From Bernardetia sp. MNP-M8 (GTDB taxonomy: Bacteria; Bacteroidota; Bacteroidia; Cytophagales; Bernardetiaceae), in the NCBI RefSeq assembly GCF_037126285.1, contig NZ_CP147012.1:1612001-1676000 (forward strand): a stretch of DNA of 64,000 nt. The letters run 5' to 3'. The notes beneath the pieces were generated by a model. The model worked only from the letters and a program-made list of their open reading frames with translations, had not been told where the DNA came from and did no database searches. Below are positions 34,178-43,428 of this stretch, piece by piece. The position numbers and the translations under genes were made by a program. How positions within the stretch are numbered: the stretch's first letter is position 1; each line of letters begins with the position of its first letter.

Positions 34178-37100
34178 TTATTCTATCACTATCTTTTTGA
34201 CAGTAGAGAAAGAAGGAGAACTGATAATCAAGTTGTACATTCCTTTTGCTGCATTTGGAATAGTAATTTGATTCTTTCCTGCTTCAATTTCTGTTTCAAA
34301 AATAGTACGTCCTGTGGCATCTGTAATAGAGATAAAACCTACTTCTGGACTTTGGATAAAGAAATTCCCTTTATTTGGGTTGGGGAAAATAACAATTTCA
34401 TCAATTCTTTCTTCTCCTTCTTCTGAATCTGTTTTTAATAAAATCGGATAAGGAATTTTATTTTCATTGACATATTCAAAAGAAGTAACATTAGCATCTG
34501 GATTCTTTGTGATAAAAGAAAGTAAGATTGTATTTTCATCTACAAATCTATCTTTGCCGTTACTATCCATACCAAGAACTACAAGTTTGTTTTCTCTACT
34601 TCTGTGTTTCAAATCAAATACTTGCGAAGTCAGTTCTTTTCCTTCTCCCTCAAAACGAGCAGAAAATATTTCTACATCAGCTGTATTGGTAGTAATGAAA
34701 GAAACTTTGTATTCTTCGTTTTGCAGTTTTTCCACTTTACGTTCTACATAAAGAGGCAATATTTCTATTCTATCTGTCGGACGAGCATACTCAAAATCTA
34801 AATCACCTAGTGCAATTGCAGTTACTTCAATTGTTGTATTTTCTGTAATTGTTCTTGCAGGAATTCCTTCTGCATAACGAGGCGAAAATGGATTTGTAGC
34901 TGCATCAATGGTAGTAAACACCCAATCTGGAGTATCATTCCAAGGAAACGTATCTCCAAAGAATGCATTGATAATCATATCTATGTCTTCCAAAAAATTC
35001 TCATTATCTTTATTTACATCCCCAGCAATTTTAATAAACGAAGAGAATTCTCCCTCATCAGCAATAACCAAGTCATTTGCAATGGCAATATCAAGGATTT
35101 CTACAAAGTCTGCATGAGGAGTAGTAAAATTGTCTTTTTCTACTAAAGCTGAAAATTCTGTATCAAGCAAGTGAGGAAGAACTACTTCTCCGTTTGCATT
35201 TGTCGTATAAGTCTGTCCTTCTACAATCACTCTTGTATTGTTTACAGGCTTTCCATCAGCTGTTTTTACCCTTACAGTTATGTCTGCTAAAGTAGGCTTA
35301 CAAATTGTTCCATTTTCTGATTCTATATCTAATCTATTTCTGTCCTCGTCAATGGCAGCTACTCTAGTAATTTCTGCTGGAATACAATCTTCGGCTGTAC
35401 TGCTTCGTGTTACTTTCACTTTTAGTAATTCATCTCCAGAAGTCAGACCAAAAGTAGAGCCACTGGTACTAGAAACAACAGCTCTAAGCTCAAGTACATT
35501 AGGAGCTATTTCAACGATTCTATGACTGACTGCAAACAAAGAGGGCAAAACCACTATTTCGGTAACTCCAGTATAAGTAACTCTAAATGTAAGATAAGAA
35601 GCAAGTGGCGTGTTATCTCCTTCTAGGGTGTAACTCTGTTCTACTTCGTTTTGATTAGAAGTTACATCGTTTGCTTTCAAAGCTAAATCGGCTGTTGGGG
35701 GTGGAGGAGATGTAGCTGTTACTTCTAGTTGAATTTCACAACTAATTGCACTTGCGTTACTTATAATAACTAATACTCCATTATGCAAACCTACGCTTGT
35801 TGGACGAGCTACAATACGAACACTCAAACTTTCTCCCACTTGTAGGGTAGTTTGACTTGGCACTCCTCCTACAAATTCAAACGTACTTGATATAGCTGAT
35901 AGTCCTACAGCTTGAACTGTAACAGGTTGACCTCTAGCCGTCAAGACAAACTCTTGTTCGATTGTATTTCCAACTTCTATATTAGGAAAAGCAAATGTTT
36001 CAGTACAGTTTACTGGAGTAATATCCAAAGTTCCTCTGTCAGTACCTTCTCCTGTTAATGTAATAAAAAATGTTTGGTTTTCATACTCAATAGTCAATGT
36101 TTTGCTAAAACGTCCTGTGCTAGTTGGAGAAAACTGTGTGAGCAAACGATAGTTACCACCAATACCAATATTTGTAGCACTTGTGATAGGATTTGCTAAA
36201 TAAAATGGATTTTCTAATGTAGTTGATGAAATACTTAACTGTGTGGAGTTGTTATTGATTAAATAAATAGGAACATCTTTTGTTCGTCCTACTTCGATAG
36301 AACCTACATCAACAGTACCTCCATTTTGAACTGGGTTAGTCAGTCCAACTGCAGACACCTCTAGTATATTGTTTTGTAGAGACCCTGCATAACCTGTTTC
36401 AATAATGTAGTCGTTAGAAGGTGTCATACAGTCATTGTAGGCTCTAGCTCTGTATGTATATTCTTCACCTACTACTACATTGTTATCATAATAAACTTGG
36501 TCATTGAAAAATATAGTGGTAGGGACAAGCAACTCTACAACCCCACTTGAATTAACACGAAATATTTCATACTGATAGTTTCGTTTCAAAGCTGGTAGTT
36601 GTACTTCAATTCGGTCGCTGAACGTACCGTCTGATGCTTCCATACTTCCACTTCGGATAGCTTGGTTTATATCAAATGGATTTGATAAATGTGCATAACC
36701 TTGTGTACTTACAGGAGAGGATAGATCATTTTGGCAATTACTGTTTTGTCCAAATACTTCGTAAGTATGAATATTTTCATCTAGCAAGTTAGTGTCTGTA
36801 TATTCTAATTCATTACTAGGAATTACAGCAATTTGAGTTCCATCACGCATAATTACCCATCTATCAGGTACTTGTCTGAATACATCTTGAATAGTCAAAA
36901 CTACTTCATTACAATTACCCTCCGTAGCTGATACACTATAAGCAGGTAGAGCTTCACAAGGAGGAGGCGTTGAGAAAATACGAGTAAAAGAATAACTACT
37001 CTCATTTGCTCCACAATCTGAACGAACTTGCCATTCATATGTAGTATTTGCAGCTAACCCTGTAAGAGAAAAATTACTACTAGTAGGAACATCAACTATC

Positions 37101-38284
37101 CAACTACTTGTTCCTTGTTCTCTATGACGTAGATTATAAAAATTTGCAGAAGAAATAGTATTCCAGTCTAAATCAGCACTAGAAGTAGTAATATTATTTT
37201 CTGTTGTTCCTGTTGGTATATCGCAAGATACTTCGGTTGTGAAAGTGCGAATAGGAGAATAATCGCTATTTTCAGAAGGACAGTGCGATCTTACTTGCCA
37301 TTCGTAAGTAGTGTTTTGGTAAAGACCACTAAGAGGTAGATTACTACTAGTAGGAGCGTCAACTATCCAACTACTTGTTCCCTGTTCTCTGTGACGTACG
37401 TTATAAAAGTTTGAAGAAGAAACACTAGACCAATCTAAACTAACACTTGTTGCTGTAAGATTATCTTCGTATGTGTTTGTTGGAATATCACAGGCTGCAT
37501 CAGTAGTGAAAGTTCTATTCGCAGTATATAAACTTGTGTTTCCTGTACAGTTTGTACGCACCCTCCATTGATAGGTTGTACTTGGTGTGAGGAGATTATC
37601 TAATCTATAAGAACTAGTAGAAGTTGTAACTATTTGCCAAGTCCCTCCCATTTCTCTCCACTGAACAGTATAATCATTACGATTTGCCATAGTATCCCAG
37701 TTCAAGATGGCAGAGGTAGTAGTAATATTTGCTTCTGTTGTTCCTGTTGGTGTGTTGCAAGGTTCTGGCGCAACATTAGTAACTGTAATTACAATATCAG
37801 GAGTTCGTGCATGAGTAAACGCATCACTTACATTAGATTCTAATACTCCTTTGAAAGTTTGTGAACCTGTGAAATTAGAAGGAAATGTATAACTAACTGT
37901 AAGTAGAATACTACCACTATTAAATGTAGTGCTTGCATAGTTATTTCCTACTCCTAACCAAGGAGCATCACAGATTGTAGAACGAATATTGAATTCACCA
38001 CTTCCAATAAATGCAGTTGAATTACATTTTACTGCTTGAAAAGTAACTGTTCGAGTAGATTCATTGATATTAGAAACTCGCCAGCGAATTTCATCTCCCT
38101 TATATGTATTTATATTTTGAGAGCCACTCACTTGATTGCAATCTACATCTAATGCTCCACAGCCAGTAAATTGAGTAACAGGAATAGAGGAGGTAATAGT
38201 AACTTGAGCAAAAATATTCTGACTAACACCCAAAAAAAGGCAAGCCAAAACCAGTAGTTTAAAAGTCTGAAATATCTGTTTCAT
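34178..38284 (-). CDS. T9SS-sorted FnIII-repeat protein with dockerin-like segment
   Basis: A 1,368-residue secreted protein. Signal peptide ends near NIFAQ (about 27). Three fibronectin III repeats span about 178-441, each with an N-terminal Cys motif and an NTTYEWQVRS-type core; the second and third are nearly identical (REQGTSSWIVD). A choice-of-anchor/abnormal-spindle-like region follows (to about 840), then a cohesin-like sandwich (about 865-1000), a carboxypeptidase-regulatory-like domain (ADGKPVNNTRVIVEG) and a dockerin-like EF-hand segment (AGDVNKDNENFLEDID, about 1086). The last 75 residues are a T9SS sorting tail (VIFPNPNKGNFF...GMYNLIIS). Likely a surface adhesin or scaffold. ATG start. 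Confidence 0.85.
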   Translation of the reverse strand: MKQIFQTFKLLVLACLFLGVSQNIFAQVTITSSIPVTQFTGCGALDVDCNQVSGSQNINTYKGDEIRWRVSNINESTRTVTFQAVKCNSTAFIGSGEFNIRSTICDAPWLGVGNNYASTTFNSGSILLTVSYTFPSNFTGSQTFKGVLESNVSDAFTHARTPDIVITVTNVAPEPCNTPTGTTEANITTTSAILNWDTMANRNDYTVQWREMGGTWQIVTTSTSSYRLDNLLTPSTTYQWRVRTNCTGNTSLYTANRTFTTDAACDIPTNTYEDNLTATSVSLDWSSVSSSNFYNVRHREQGTSSWIVDAPTSSNLPLSGLYQNTTYEWQVRSHCPSENSDYSPIRTFTTEVSCDIPTGTTENNITTSSADLDWNTISSANFYNLRHREQGTSSWIVDVPTSSNFSLTGLAANTTYEWQVRSDCGANESSYSFTRIFSTPPPCEALPAYSVSATEGNCNEVVLTIQDVFRQVPDRWVIMRDGTQIAVIPSNELEYTDTNLLDENIHTYEVFGQNSNCQNDLSSPVSTQGYAHLSNPFDINQAIRSGSMEASDGTFSDRIEVQLPALKRNYQYEIFRVNSSGVVELLVPTTIFFNDQVYYDNNVVVGEEYTYRARAYNDCMTPSNDYIIETGYAGSLQNNILEVSAVGLTNPVQNGGTVDVGSIEVGRTKDVPIYLINNNSTQLSISSTTLENPFYLANPITSATNIGIGGNYRLLTQFSPTSTGRFSKTLTIEYENQTFFITLTGEGTDRGTLDITPVNCTETFAFPNIEVGNTIEQEFVLTARGQPVTVQAVGLSAISSTFEFVGGVPSQTTLQVGESLSVRIVARPTSVGLHNGVLVIISNASAISCEIQLEVTATSPPPPTADLALKANDVTSNQNEVEQSYTLEGDNTPLASYLTFRVTYTGVTEIVVLPSLFAVSHRIVEIAPNVLELRAVVSSTSGSTFGLTSGDELLKVKVTRSSTAEDCIPAEITRVAAIDEDRNRLDIESENGTICKPTLADITVRVKTADGKPVNNTRVIVEGQTYTTNANGEVVLPHLLDTEFSALVEKDNFTTPHADFVEILDIAIANDLVIADEGEFSSFIKIAGDVNKDNENFLEDIDMIINAFFGDTFPWNDTPDWVFTTIDAATNPFSPRYAEGIPARTITENTTIEVTAIALGDLDFEYARPTDRIEILPLYVERKVEKLQNEEYKVSFITTNTADVEIFSARFEGEGKELTSQVFDLKHRSRENKLVVLGMDSNGKDRFVDENTILLSFITKNPDANVTSFEYVNENKIPYPILLKTDSEEGEERIDEIVIFPNPNKGNFFIQSPEVGFISITDATGRTIFETEIEAGKNQITIPNAAKGMYNLIISSPSFSTVKKIVIE

Positions 38285-38323
38285 AATTACGAAAGTTTGA
38301 AAAGTTGACTAGATAAAAAGAAA

Positions 38324-38356
38324 ATCTCAAGGATAAAAAATACTTATCCTTGAGAT
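38324..38356 (-). terminator. Terminator of the cysteine-protease gene
   Basis: ATCTCAAGGATAA (38324-38336) pairs perfectly with TTATCCTTGAGAT (38344-38356); on the minus strand TTTTCTTTTT follows. Confidence 0.75.
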
Positions 38357-38365
38357 AAATGAGAT

Positions 38366-39079
38366 TTAGTTACCAATAAAAAGCATATTATGTCCTCCAA
38401 AGCTAGAGCCAGAGCGCATATTAGCTAAGAAAGCAGCAAAATTAATTGGCTTAAATTGGTTGTTAATATTTGATTCTGTAGGATTCAGAGTGTCTGTATA
38501 ATATACAGTAGAGTTATAAATACTGCCCTGCCAGTTAATAGACCATACAGTCCTGTAATGACTGATACCACTAACTTTACCAATAATTAAAAATGGAGAT
38601 TGGTAAGTATCAAGATGATTAATCATGTTTTTTACTGCTTGAAATTGACTTGTTGGAGCTGTCAAGTAAGTAGAGCGATCATCATAATTTTCAGCAAACC
38701 ACTTTATTTTAGTGATATAACTACTATTGTTGCAAGCATTACGAACACGAGTAACTTTGGGATAATTTACTTCATAAGACAACCCATTACCACGACGAAT
38801 CGCTGCCACAGCACAAACATAAGATGTCCAACTACATTCACCTGGCTTCTGCTTGAGGTGCTGATATGCATACTTAAACTTTGATTGAGAACGATATATA
38901 CCTACAGAAATGTCAGAGTACGAGTTTGCTGACAAAATTGAGGCTTGTGTACGTATTAATGATTTGCTTTGCGTTTGCTGTTCCATTTCTTGTATAATTT
39001 CCTTATCTGTACAAGAAGTTGAATAAACAGAAGTAGATAAGAGCAAGGCAGATAAAATACATTTTGAGATAATTTTCAT
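38366..39079 (-). CDS. Papain-like cysteine-protease lipoprotein (putative)
   Basis: A 237-residue lipoprotein with lipobox TSC (Cys23). A papain-like fold is suggested by QKPGECSWTSYVCAVAA (Gln77, Cys82, helix after it), a later GISHYRTVWSINW strand with the candidate catalytic His, and YYTDTLNP with the third residue; the gap between Cys and His is normal for C39/papain-like peptidases. No family is confidently recognised. Position between a LytTR regulator and two T9SS proteins suggests an envelope or secreted role. A long stem-loop touches the ATG (39083-39141). Alternative: an inactive papain-fold protein. Confidence 0.6.
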   Translation of the reverse strand: MKIISKCILSALLLSTSVYSTSCTDKEIIQEMEQQTQSKSLIRTQASILSANSYSDISVGIYRSQSKFKYAYQHLKQKPGECSWTSYVCAVAAIRRGNGLSYEVNYPKVTRVRNACNNSSYITKIKWFAENYDDRSTYLTAPTSQFQAVKNMINHLDTYQSPFLIIGKVSGISHYRTVWSINWQGSIYNSTVYYTDTLNPTESNINNQFKPINFAAFLANMRSGSSFGGHNMLFIGN

Positions 39080-39082
39080 AAA

Positions 39083-39141
39083 AAACTCTTTTAAAGATTC
39101 TAAAATAATTACTATTTCAAAGGTCTTTAAAAAGAGTTTTA
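39083..39141 (-). promoter_or_regulatory. Stem-loop abutting the protease start: attenuator/terminator candidate
   Basis: AAAACTCTTTTAAAGA (39083-39098) pairs with TCTTTAAAAAGAGTTTT (39125-39141) with one bulged base, 26-nt loop. On the minus strand a T run follows and the ATG is right behind (39077-39079). It can act as terminator of the regulator gene and would hide the ribosome site of the protease gene. Confidence 0.55.
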
Positions 39142-39207
39142 CTTAAAAATTAGTTTTTTTTTGAGGCGTAAAATCAAAGGTATTCGTCGTATTTCTTAAA
39201 AAAAACT

Positions 39208-39948
39208 TTAACTGTGCCTTCTAAAAAACTTAATTCCTTCCTTTTTAGCTGTTTCTCTATACATTATTTTTCCATTTTCTAATTCAAAGTAAAGAGTAGC
39301 ATGATTATCTTTTCCTTTTTCTCTTTCTACTTTCATAATATAACTTTCATTTACAAGCAAACTTTTTCCATGTGCTTGCGTGAGCGTAGAAATGTAATCT
39401 TTTGTAGTTGGATCTGTTATGTCTTTGAGATTGGTCGCCATTTCTAGAATTGTTCCATTTTTTAAATAAACATCTAATACAGATTTTTCTAGCTTTTTTT
39501 CTATAAAAACAATGTCTTTTATATTTATTTTCTGTGCTGCAATACGTACAAAAAGAGCTTGTTCAGATCTAAACTTTGATAACAGTCTTTTTAAAAGTGT
39601 GTCCATTCCTTTAGAAATAAAATCTTTTTTATCCAAAAATTCAAATGGTCTGGGATAGCCTTTAGATTCGTGTGCTGTTTCATACAAATGTTCTTCTTTG
39701 GTAAGGTAAGCAAACTGAATAAACTTGTTATGTTCAATCAATCGTTTAGCAAATTCAAAACCTGCTAAAGGACGTTCTAATTCAATATCCAAAATAAATA
39801 AATCGGCATTAGAAGAAATAGCTTTCTGAAATGATTCGTCGCTTATATCACTTACTTCTCCTGCTATAAAACAACCTAATTTTTTGAATTCTGTGACTAA
39901 TTCTTCTCTTACAGAGTAATTATCTTCTACTAAAAAAATTCTTATCAT
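39208..39948 (-). CDS. Response regulator with LytTR-like DNA-binding domain
   Basis: A 246-residue regulator: receiver domain (1-125) with acidic pair Glu8-Asp9, phospho-acceptor Asp54 in FILDIELERP, and YLTKEE and DKKDF for the Thr/Lys switch; then a LytTR-type DNA-binding domain (about 135-235; FVRIAAQKINIKDIVFIEK). It lies 128 nt downstream of a propeller sensor kinase gene on the same strand and is likely its partner. Tandem 21-bp-spaced repeats lie just upstream of it (40027-40070) and may be its own operator (inference). ATG start follows a run of 13 A residues on its strand. Confidence 0.85.
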   Translation of the reverse strand: MIRIFLVEDNYSVREELVTEFKKLGCFIAGEVSDISDESFQKAISSNADLFILDIELERPLAGFEFAKRLIEHNKFIQFAYLTKEEHLYETAHESKGYPRPFEFLDKKDFISKGMDTLLKRLLSKFRSEQALFVRIAAQKINIKDIVFIEKKLEKSVLDVYLKNGTILEMATNLKDITDPTTKDYISTLTQAHGKSLLVNESYIMKVEREKGKDNHATLYFELENGKIMYRETAKKEGIKFFRRHS

Positions 39949-40026
39949 TTTTTTTTTTTTAATGTATGATAAATCAAAGTAGTAGTTTTACTTATCGTTT
40001 CATACATAAAAATAAATTATTTAAAC

Positions 40027-40070
40027 AAACATCGCATTTTTGAGGATAAACATCGTATTTTGATGTTTTT
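40027..40070. promoter_or_regulatory. Tandem direct repeats, candidate LytTR operator
   Basis: AAACATCGCATTTT (40027-40040) and AAACATCGTATTTT (40048-40061) are repeated with a 21-bp period, and the second copy is also the left arm of an AAACATC/GATGTTT hairpin (40048-40068). LytTR regulators commonly bind two direct repeats about 21-22 bp apart; the exact consensus does not match well. Confidence 0.45.
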
Positions 40071-40076
40071 ATTTCC

Positions 40077-43000
40077 CTAAATACCCTTTTTATTTATATC
40101 TATTTTTAGTTTTAGCTGTACAAGTATTCCTCCTTCTTCTCTATTTTTCCATATAAAATCTTCTTCATAAGAAACATCTTTTAGTATTTTCAAACCTCTT
40201 CCGTTTCTTAATGCTGATTTATTAGAATATTTTGATAAATCTTCTGAAAAGCCTTTTCCATTATCTGTATAAACAATAAATACACTTCCTTCTTCTTTAA
40301 ATAGCTTGATATTTATGGTAGGTTTTATTTGATTATTCTCTAAAAACTCTTTTGGAAAAGCATATTTTAATGTGTTTCGGATAAGCTCGGCTATACATAC
40401 AACTACTTTTCTAATTGCTGAACGCTCTCCTTTTATTTTAGCATCCAAATTAGATTTTGTTTTGACATCAATTATACTTTCATAATTATATTTTTTGAGA
40501 ATATTCATAGATATATCATCAAGCAATTCTTTTACTTCTATATTACTTTTACTTCTGCTCAATCTATTTATAAAGACATAATAATTAGCAATGGCTAACA
40601 AACTGCTTTGCAAGTTTTCAAAAAGATTTTGGTTTTCCTTCTTTAATAAATCTTTAATATGAAACTTTCCAGCTCTCTGAATAATTAATACATCATTATC
40701 TAAATCGTGTTCTAAACTATCTTGAAGAATTTCAATTTCTTTTTTTTGTTTATCTATTACTACATTTTTTTTACTTTTAATTAAAAAAGCAGTAAGAAGC
40801 GAGAAGAAACTTATTACCATAGAAGAAATAAGCAGGGCATAAAACCACCACGTTTGATAAAACTCTGCCTTTATAGTTACTGGTAGTGTAAGAGTTGCTT
40901 CTGCGCCACCTATATTATCTTTAGCTCTAATAATAAGCGTATAATGTCCTGGAGGAACATTAATGAATGAAATTCTTTTGTTATCTGGACTGATACCTAA
41001 AGTGTCATTGCTATATCCCTCAAGATAGTAGGAGAGCCTAACTTCTTCTTTTTCTTGATAGTGAATAGCTGTAAATTCAATAGTAAATGAGTTGATACCT
41101 TTTTCCAAAATCAGATGTTGGGGATTATAAAGCCCTCCCTTCAGTTCCATATTAGAGCTATCTCTACCTGCATTTACGTGAAGAAGTTTTAAATAAATAT
41201 CTACATTTTTATCCATCATGAGACTATCTGGATGAAAAGTTACAAATTCTCCATGGTTTCCGAAAACTACTTCCCCATTTTCACGTAATGTTCCTGAAAT
41301 AGCATTAGCTCCATTCGAAAGCATTTTTCGCCCATTAAAGCGAATAATTTCTTCTTTTTCAGGAATAAATAAAAAGGTTTCTTTATTAGCACTAATCCAT
41401 ACTCTTCCTTTTTTGTCTTTTACTGCCGTCATGCATTTTTTATCAGGTATATTTCCTAAAAATGGTTTCCATCGATTACTAGTTCTATCAAAATAGAATA
41501 TTCCTTCTCCCATAGTAATGAGCCAAAGTTTTTTATTTTTATCTTCAAAAATAGAAATAGGTATTATCTTATTTATTTGTTTGCCCTTAGCATCTACAAA
41601 CTTCATGTGTTCGAAGGTTTCTGTTTTTCTATCAAAACGATAAAGTCTATTTGGATACATTCCTATCCACATATCACTTTTTAGGTCTTCATAGATAAGC
41701 CATACTTTGTTTGCTAAACTATTAGCTGTAGAGTCTGGTCTGTAAATTTTAAATTCTCTCTTATCATAGTCAAATTGCTGGAGTCCGTCGTAGGAGGCAA
41801 ACCAAAGTTTGTCATCTTTCGTTTGATAGATGTTCCAAATTATTAGAGCTGACGAACTCGGATTAGGTGGATAAAACTGACTAAATGTTTTGGTTTTTGG
41901 ATGAAATAAATTAATTCCAAGCCCTGTACCAACCCATAATCTGTTTTGCCTATCTTCTAAAATAGCATAAATCTCCCTCCCACTAATGTTTTTAGAATTC
42001 TCTTCACTTGGACGATAATTTGCGACAAAATTCCAGTTACTATCATACTGGGTAAGTCCAGAAGTTTTGTAGTGTGCTGTTCCCACCCAGATATTTTTAT
42101 TGCTATCTTCATGTATTTCCCAAATCTGTTCAGAAGAAAGAGTGGATAGAGTAAGGCTGTTATCTAGTTCTCGGTAGAATCTGCGTATAGTTATGTTATT
42201 TGCATCAATACGATACAAAGCAGAACTAGTAGCTATCCATGTATGACCTAATTTGTCTACTAGCATATCATTATAATTTCTCTGTTTTATATCTATATGA
42301 GAGCTAGTTGTAGGAGTATAATTAAAAAACTTATTTTCTTTTGGATAAAACAAGCTTATACCTTCATAATAGTTCGCCATCCATAGTCGCCCGTCTTGGT
42401 CTTGTTGTATAGTTGTTATATTGTCGATGTCTATCTTTTCATTCTGTTTTTTTTCTACTTGTTCATTAAAAGAATAAAGTTTCCATTGATTATTACTATT
42501 TTTCAGAAGCCCTTGGTTGGTAGCTAACCATATTTGGTTATTATCTTTTAAAATGTCTCTTACTTTTAAGTCCTCTTTTAGAAAATCTATTTTTACTTGA
42601 GAGAACACCTTCTTTTTTAAACTATATTCCCATAATCCACTATCTGTAGCCACCCATAGTATATCAGAAGTTAGGTAAGCTACATCATGAATCTTTTTAT
42701 CTTGAATTGGAAAATTAGTAGAACTTAGATTTTTGTTTGAAATATCAATAGATAGAATGCCATTTTTTGCAGTTGTTACCCAAAGTGTATTTGGATTAAT
42801 GAAAAATAGTTTAGTAATTAATAATTCATTCCCCTCTTCTAGGTCAATTTCTTCTAAAGAATATTGTTTTTTATTGTAAAAGTGTAATTTTGAGTTTCCA
42901 TACCATATATTTCCATCTTTATCTTCTGTAATCGCACTTACATAAGACATTATAGCTTTTGGAAACAGTCTAGTAATAGGCTTTATTTCATAACCATCAT

Positions 43001-43208
43001 AAAAGTACAACCCATAAAGAGTTCCCAGCCATAAAATACCTTCCTTGTCTTGATGCAAACAACGAATTTCTGTGATATCATTTAGTTCTCTTTCATACCC
43101 TCTGACATTGAACTGTCCTTTTTGAGCTATTAAGATAGGTTTAACAGTTTTTTGTCCCCATATATTTCCATAAGAAAAAACGAATAATAATAAGAGTAAG
43201 TATCTCAT
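40077..43208 (-). CDS. Beta-propeller/Y_Y_Y sensor histidine kinase
   Basis: A 1,043-residue sensor. A signal peptide, then about a dozen two-component-regulator propeller repeats (each with G-x-LWLGT or IWVGT-like ends; residues 30-680), a Y_Y_Y domain (about 690-775), one membrane span (about 783-805), and a cytoplasmic kinase part. The HATPase domain shows the N box (ELIRNTLKYAF), DNGKGF and GRGLKIL. No usual HisKA H-box is seen; SLEHDLDNDVLII just after the membrane linker is the best candidate for the phosphorylated His. Partner gene is the LytTR regulator. Such hybrid-architecture sensors often detect glycans. ATG start. Confidence 0.85.
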   Translation of the reverse strand: MRYLLLLLFVFSYGNIWGQKTVKPILIAQKGQFNVRGYERELNDITEIRCLHQDKEGILWLGTLYGLYFYDGYEIKPITRLFPKAIMSYVSAITEDKDGNIWYGNSKLHFYNKKQYSLEEIDLEEGNELLITKLFFINPNTLWVTTAKNGILSIDISNKNLSSTNFPIQDKKIHDVAYLTSDILWVATDSGLWEYSLKKKVFSQVKIDFLKEDLKVRDILKDNNQIWLATNQGLLKNSNNQWKLYSFNEQVEKKQNEKIDIDNITTIQQDQDGRLWMANYYEGISLFYPKENKFFNYTPTTSSHIDIKQRNYNDMLVDKLGHTWIATSSALYRIDANNITIRRFYRELDNSLTLSTLSSEQIWEIHEDSNKNIWVGTAHYKTSGLTQYDSNWNFVANYRPSEENSKNISGREIYAILEDRQNRLWVGTGLGINLFHPKTKTFSQFYPPNPSSSALIIWNIYQTKDDKLWFASYDGLQQFDYDKREFKIYRPDSTANSLANKVWLIYEDLKSDMWIGMYPNRLYRFDRKTETFEHMKFVDAKGKQINKIIPISIFEDKNKKLWLITMGEGIFYFDRTSNRWKPFLGNIPDKKCMTAVKDKKGRVWISANKETFLFIPEKEEIIRFNGRKMLSNGANAISGTLRENGEVVFGNHGEFVTFHPDSLMMDKNVDIYLKLLHVNAGRDSSNMELKGGLYNPQHLILEKGINSFTIEFTAIHYQEKEEVRLSYYLEGYSNDTLGISPDNKRISFINVPPGHYTLIIRAKDNIGGAEATLTLPVTIKAEFYQTWWFYALLISSMVISFFSLLTAFLIKSKKNVVIDKQKKEIEILQDSLEHDLDNDVLIIQRAGKFHIKDLLKKENQNLFENLQSSLLAIANYYVFINRLSRSKSNIEVKELLDDISMNILKKYNYESIIDVKTKSNLDAKIKGERSAIRKVVVCIAELIRNTLKYAFPKEFLENNQIKPTINIKLFKEEGSVFIVYTDNGKGFSEDLSKYSNKSALRNGRGLKILKDVSYEEDFIWKNREEGGILVQLKLKIDINKKGI

Positions 43209-43428
43209 AAAAAGTAGTAGTTTAAAAGAAATAAAAAAACAAATTACAAAAAGGTGTTTTTTATTAAAAAAAGCAAATTTTAGATACTAAAACGAGGAAA
43301 ATCCCTTATCTGGAAAATTAGATTATATAACAAATTTCTTTTTAGCTAAAAAAAATAACTCTATCCAAACCCTAAGTCACAAAATCTCGTTTATCTGCTA
43401 AACTTATTTACTTGAGTAGGAAATTTAT

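Noticed and set aside
31814-43208. Single operon from the sensor kinase to the cohesin-like gene
   Set aside because: Terminator hairpins lie after the regulator, the protease and the FnIII genes; only kinase and regulator may be joined.
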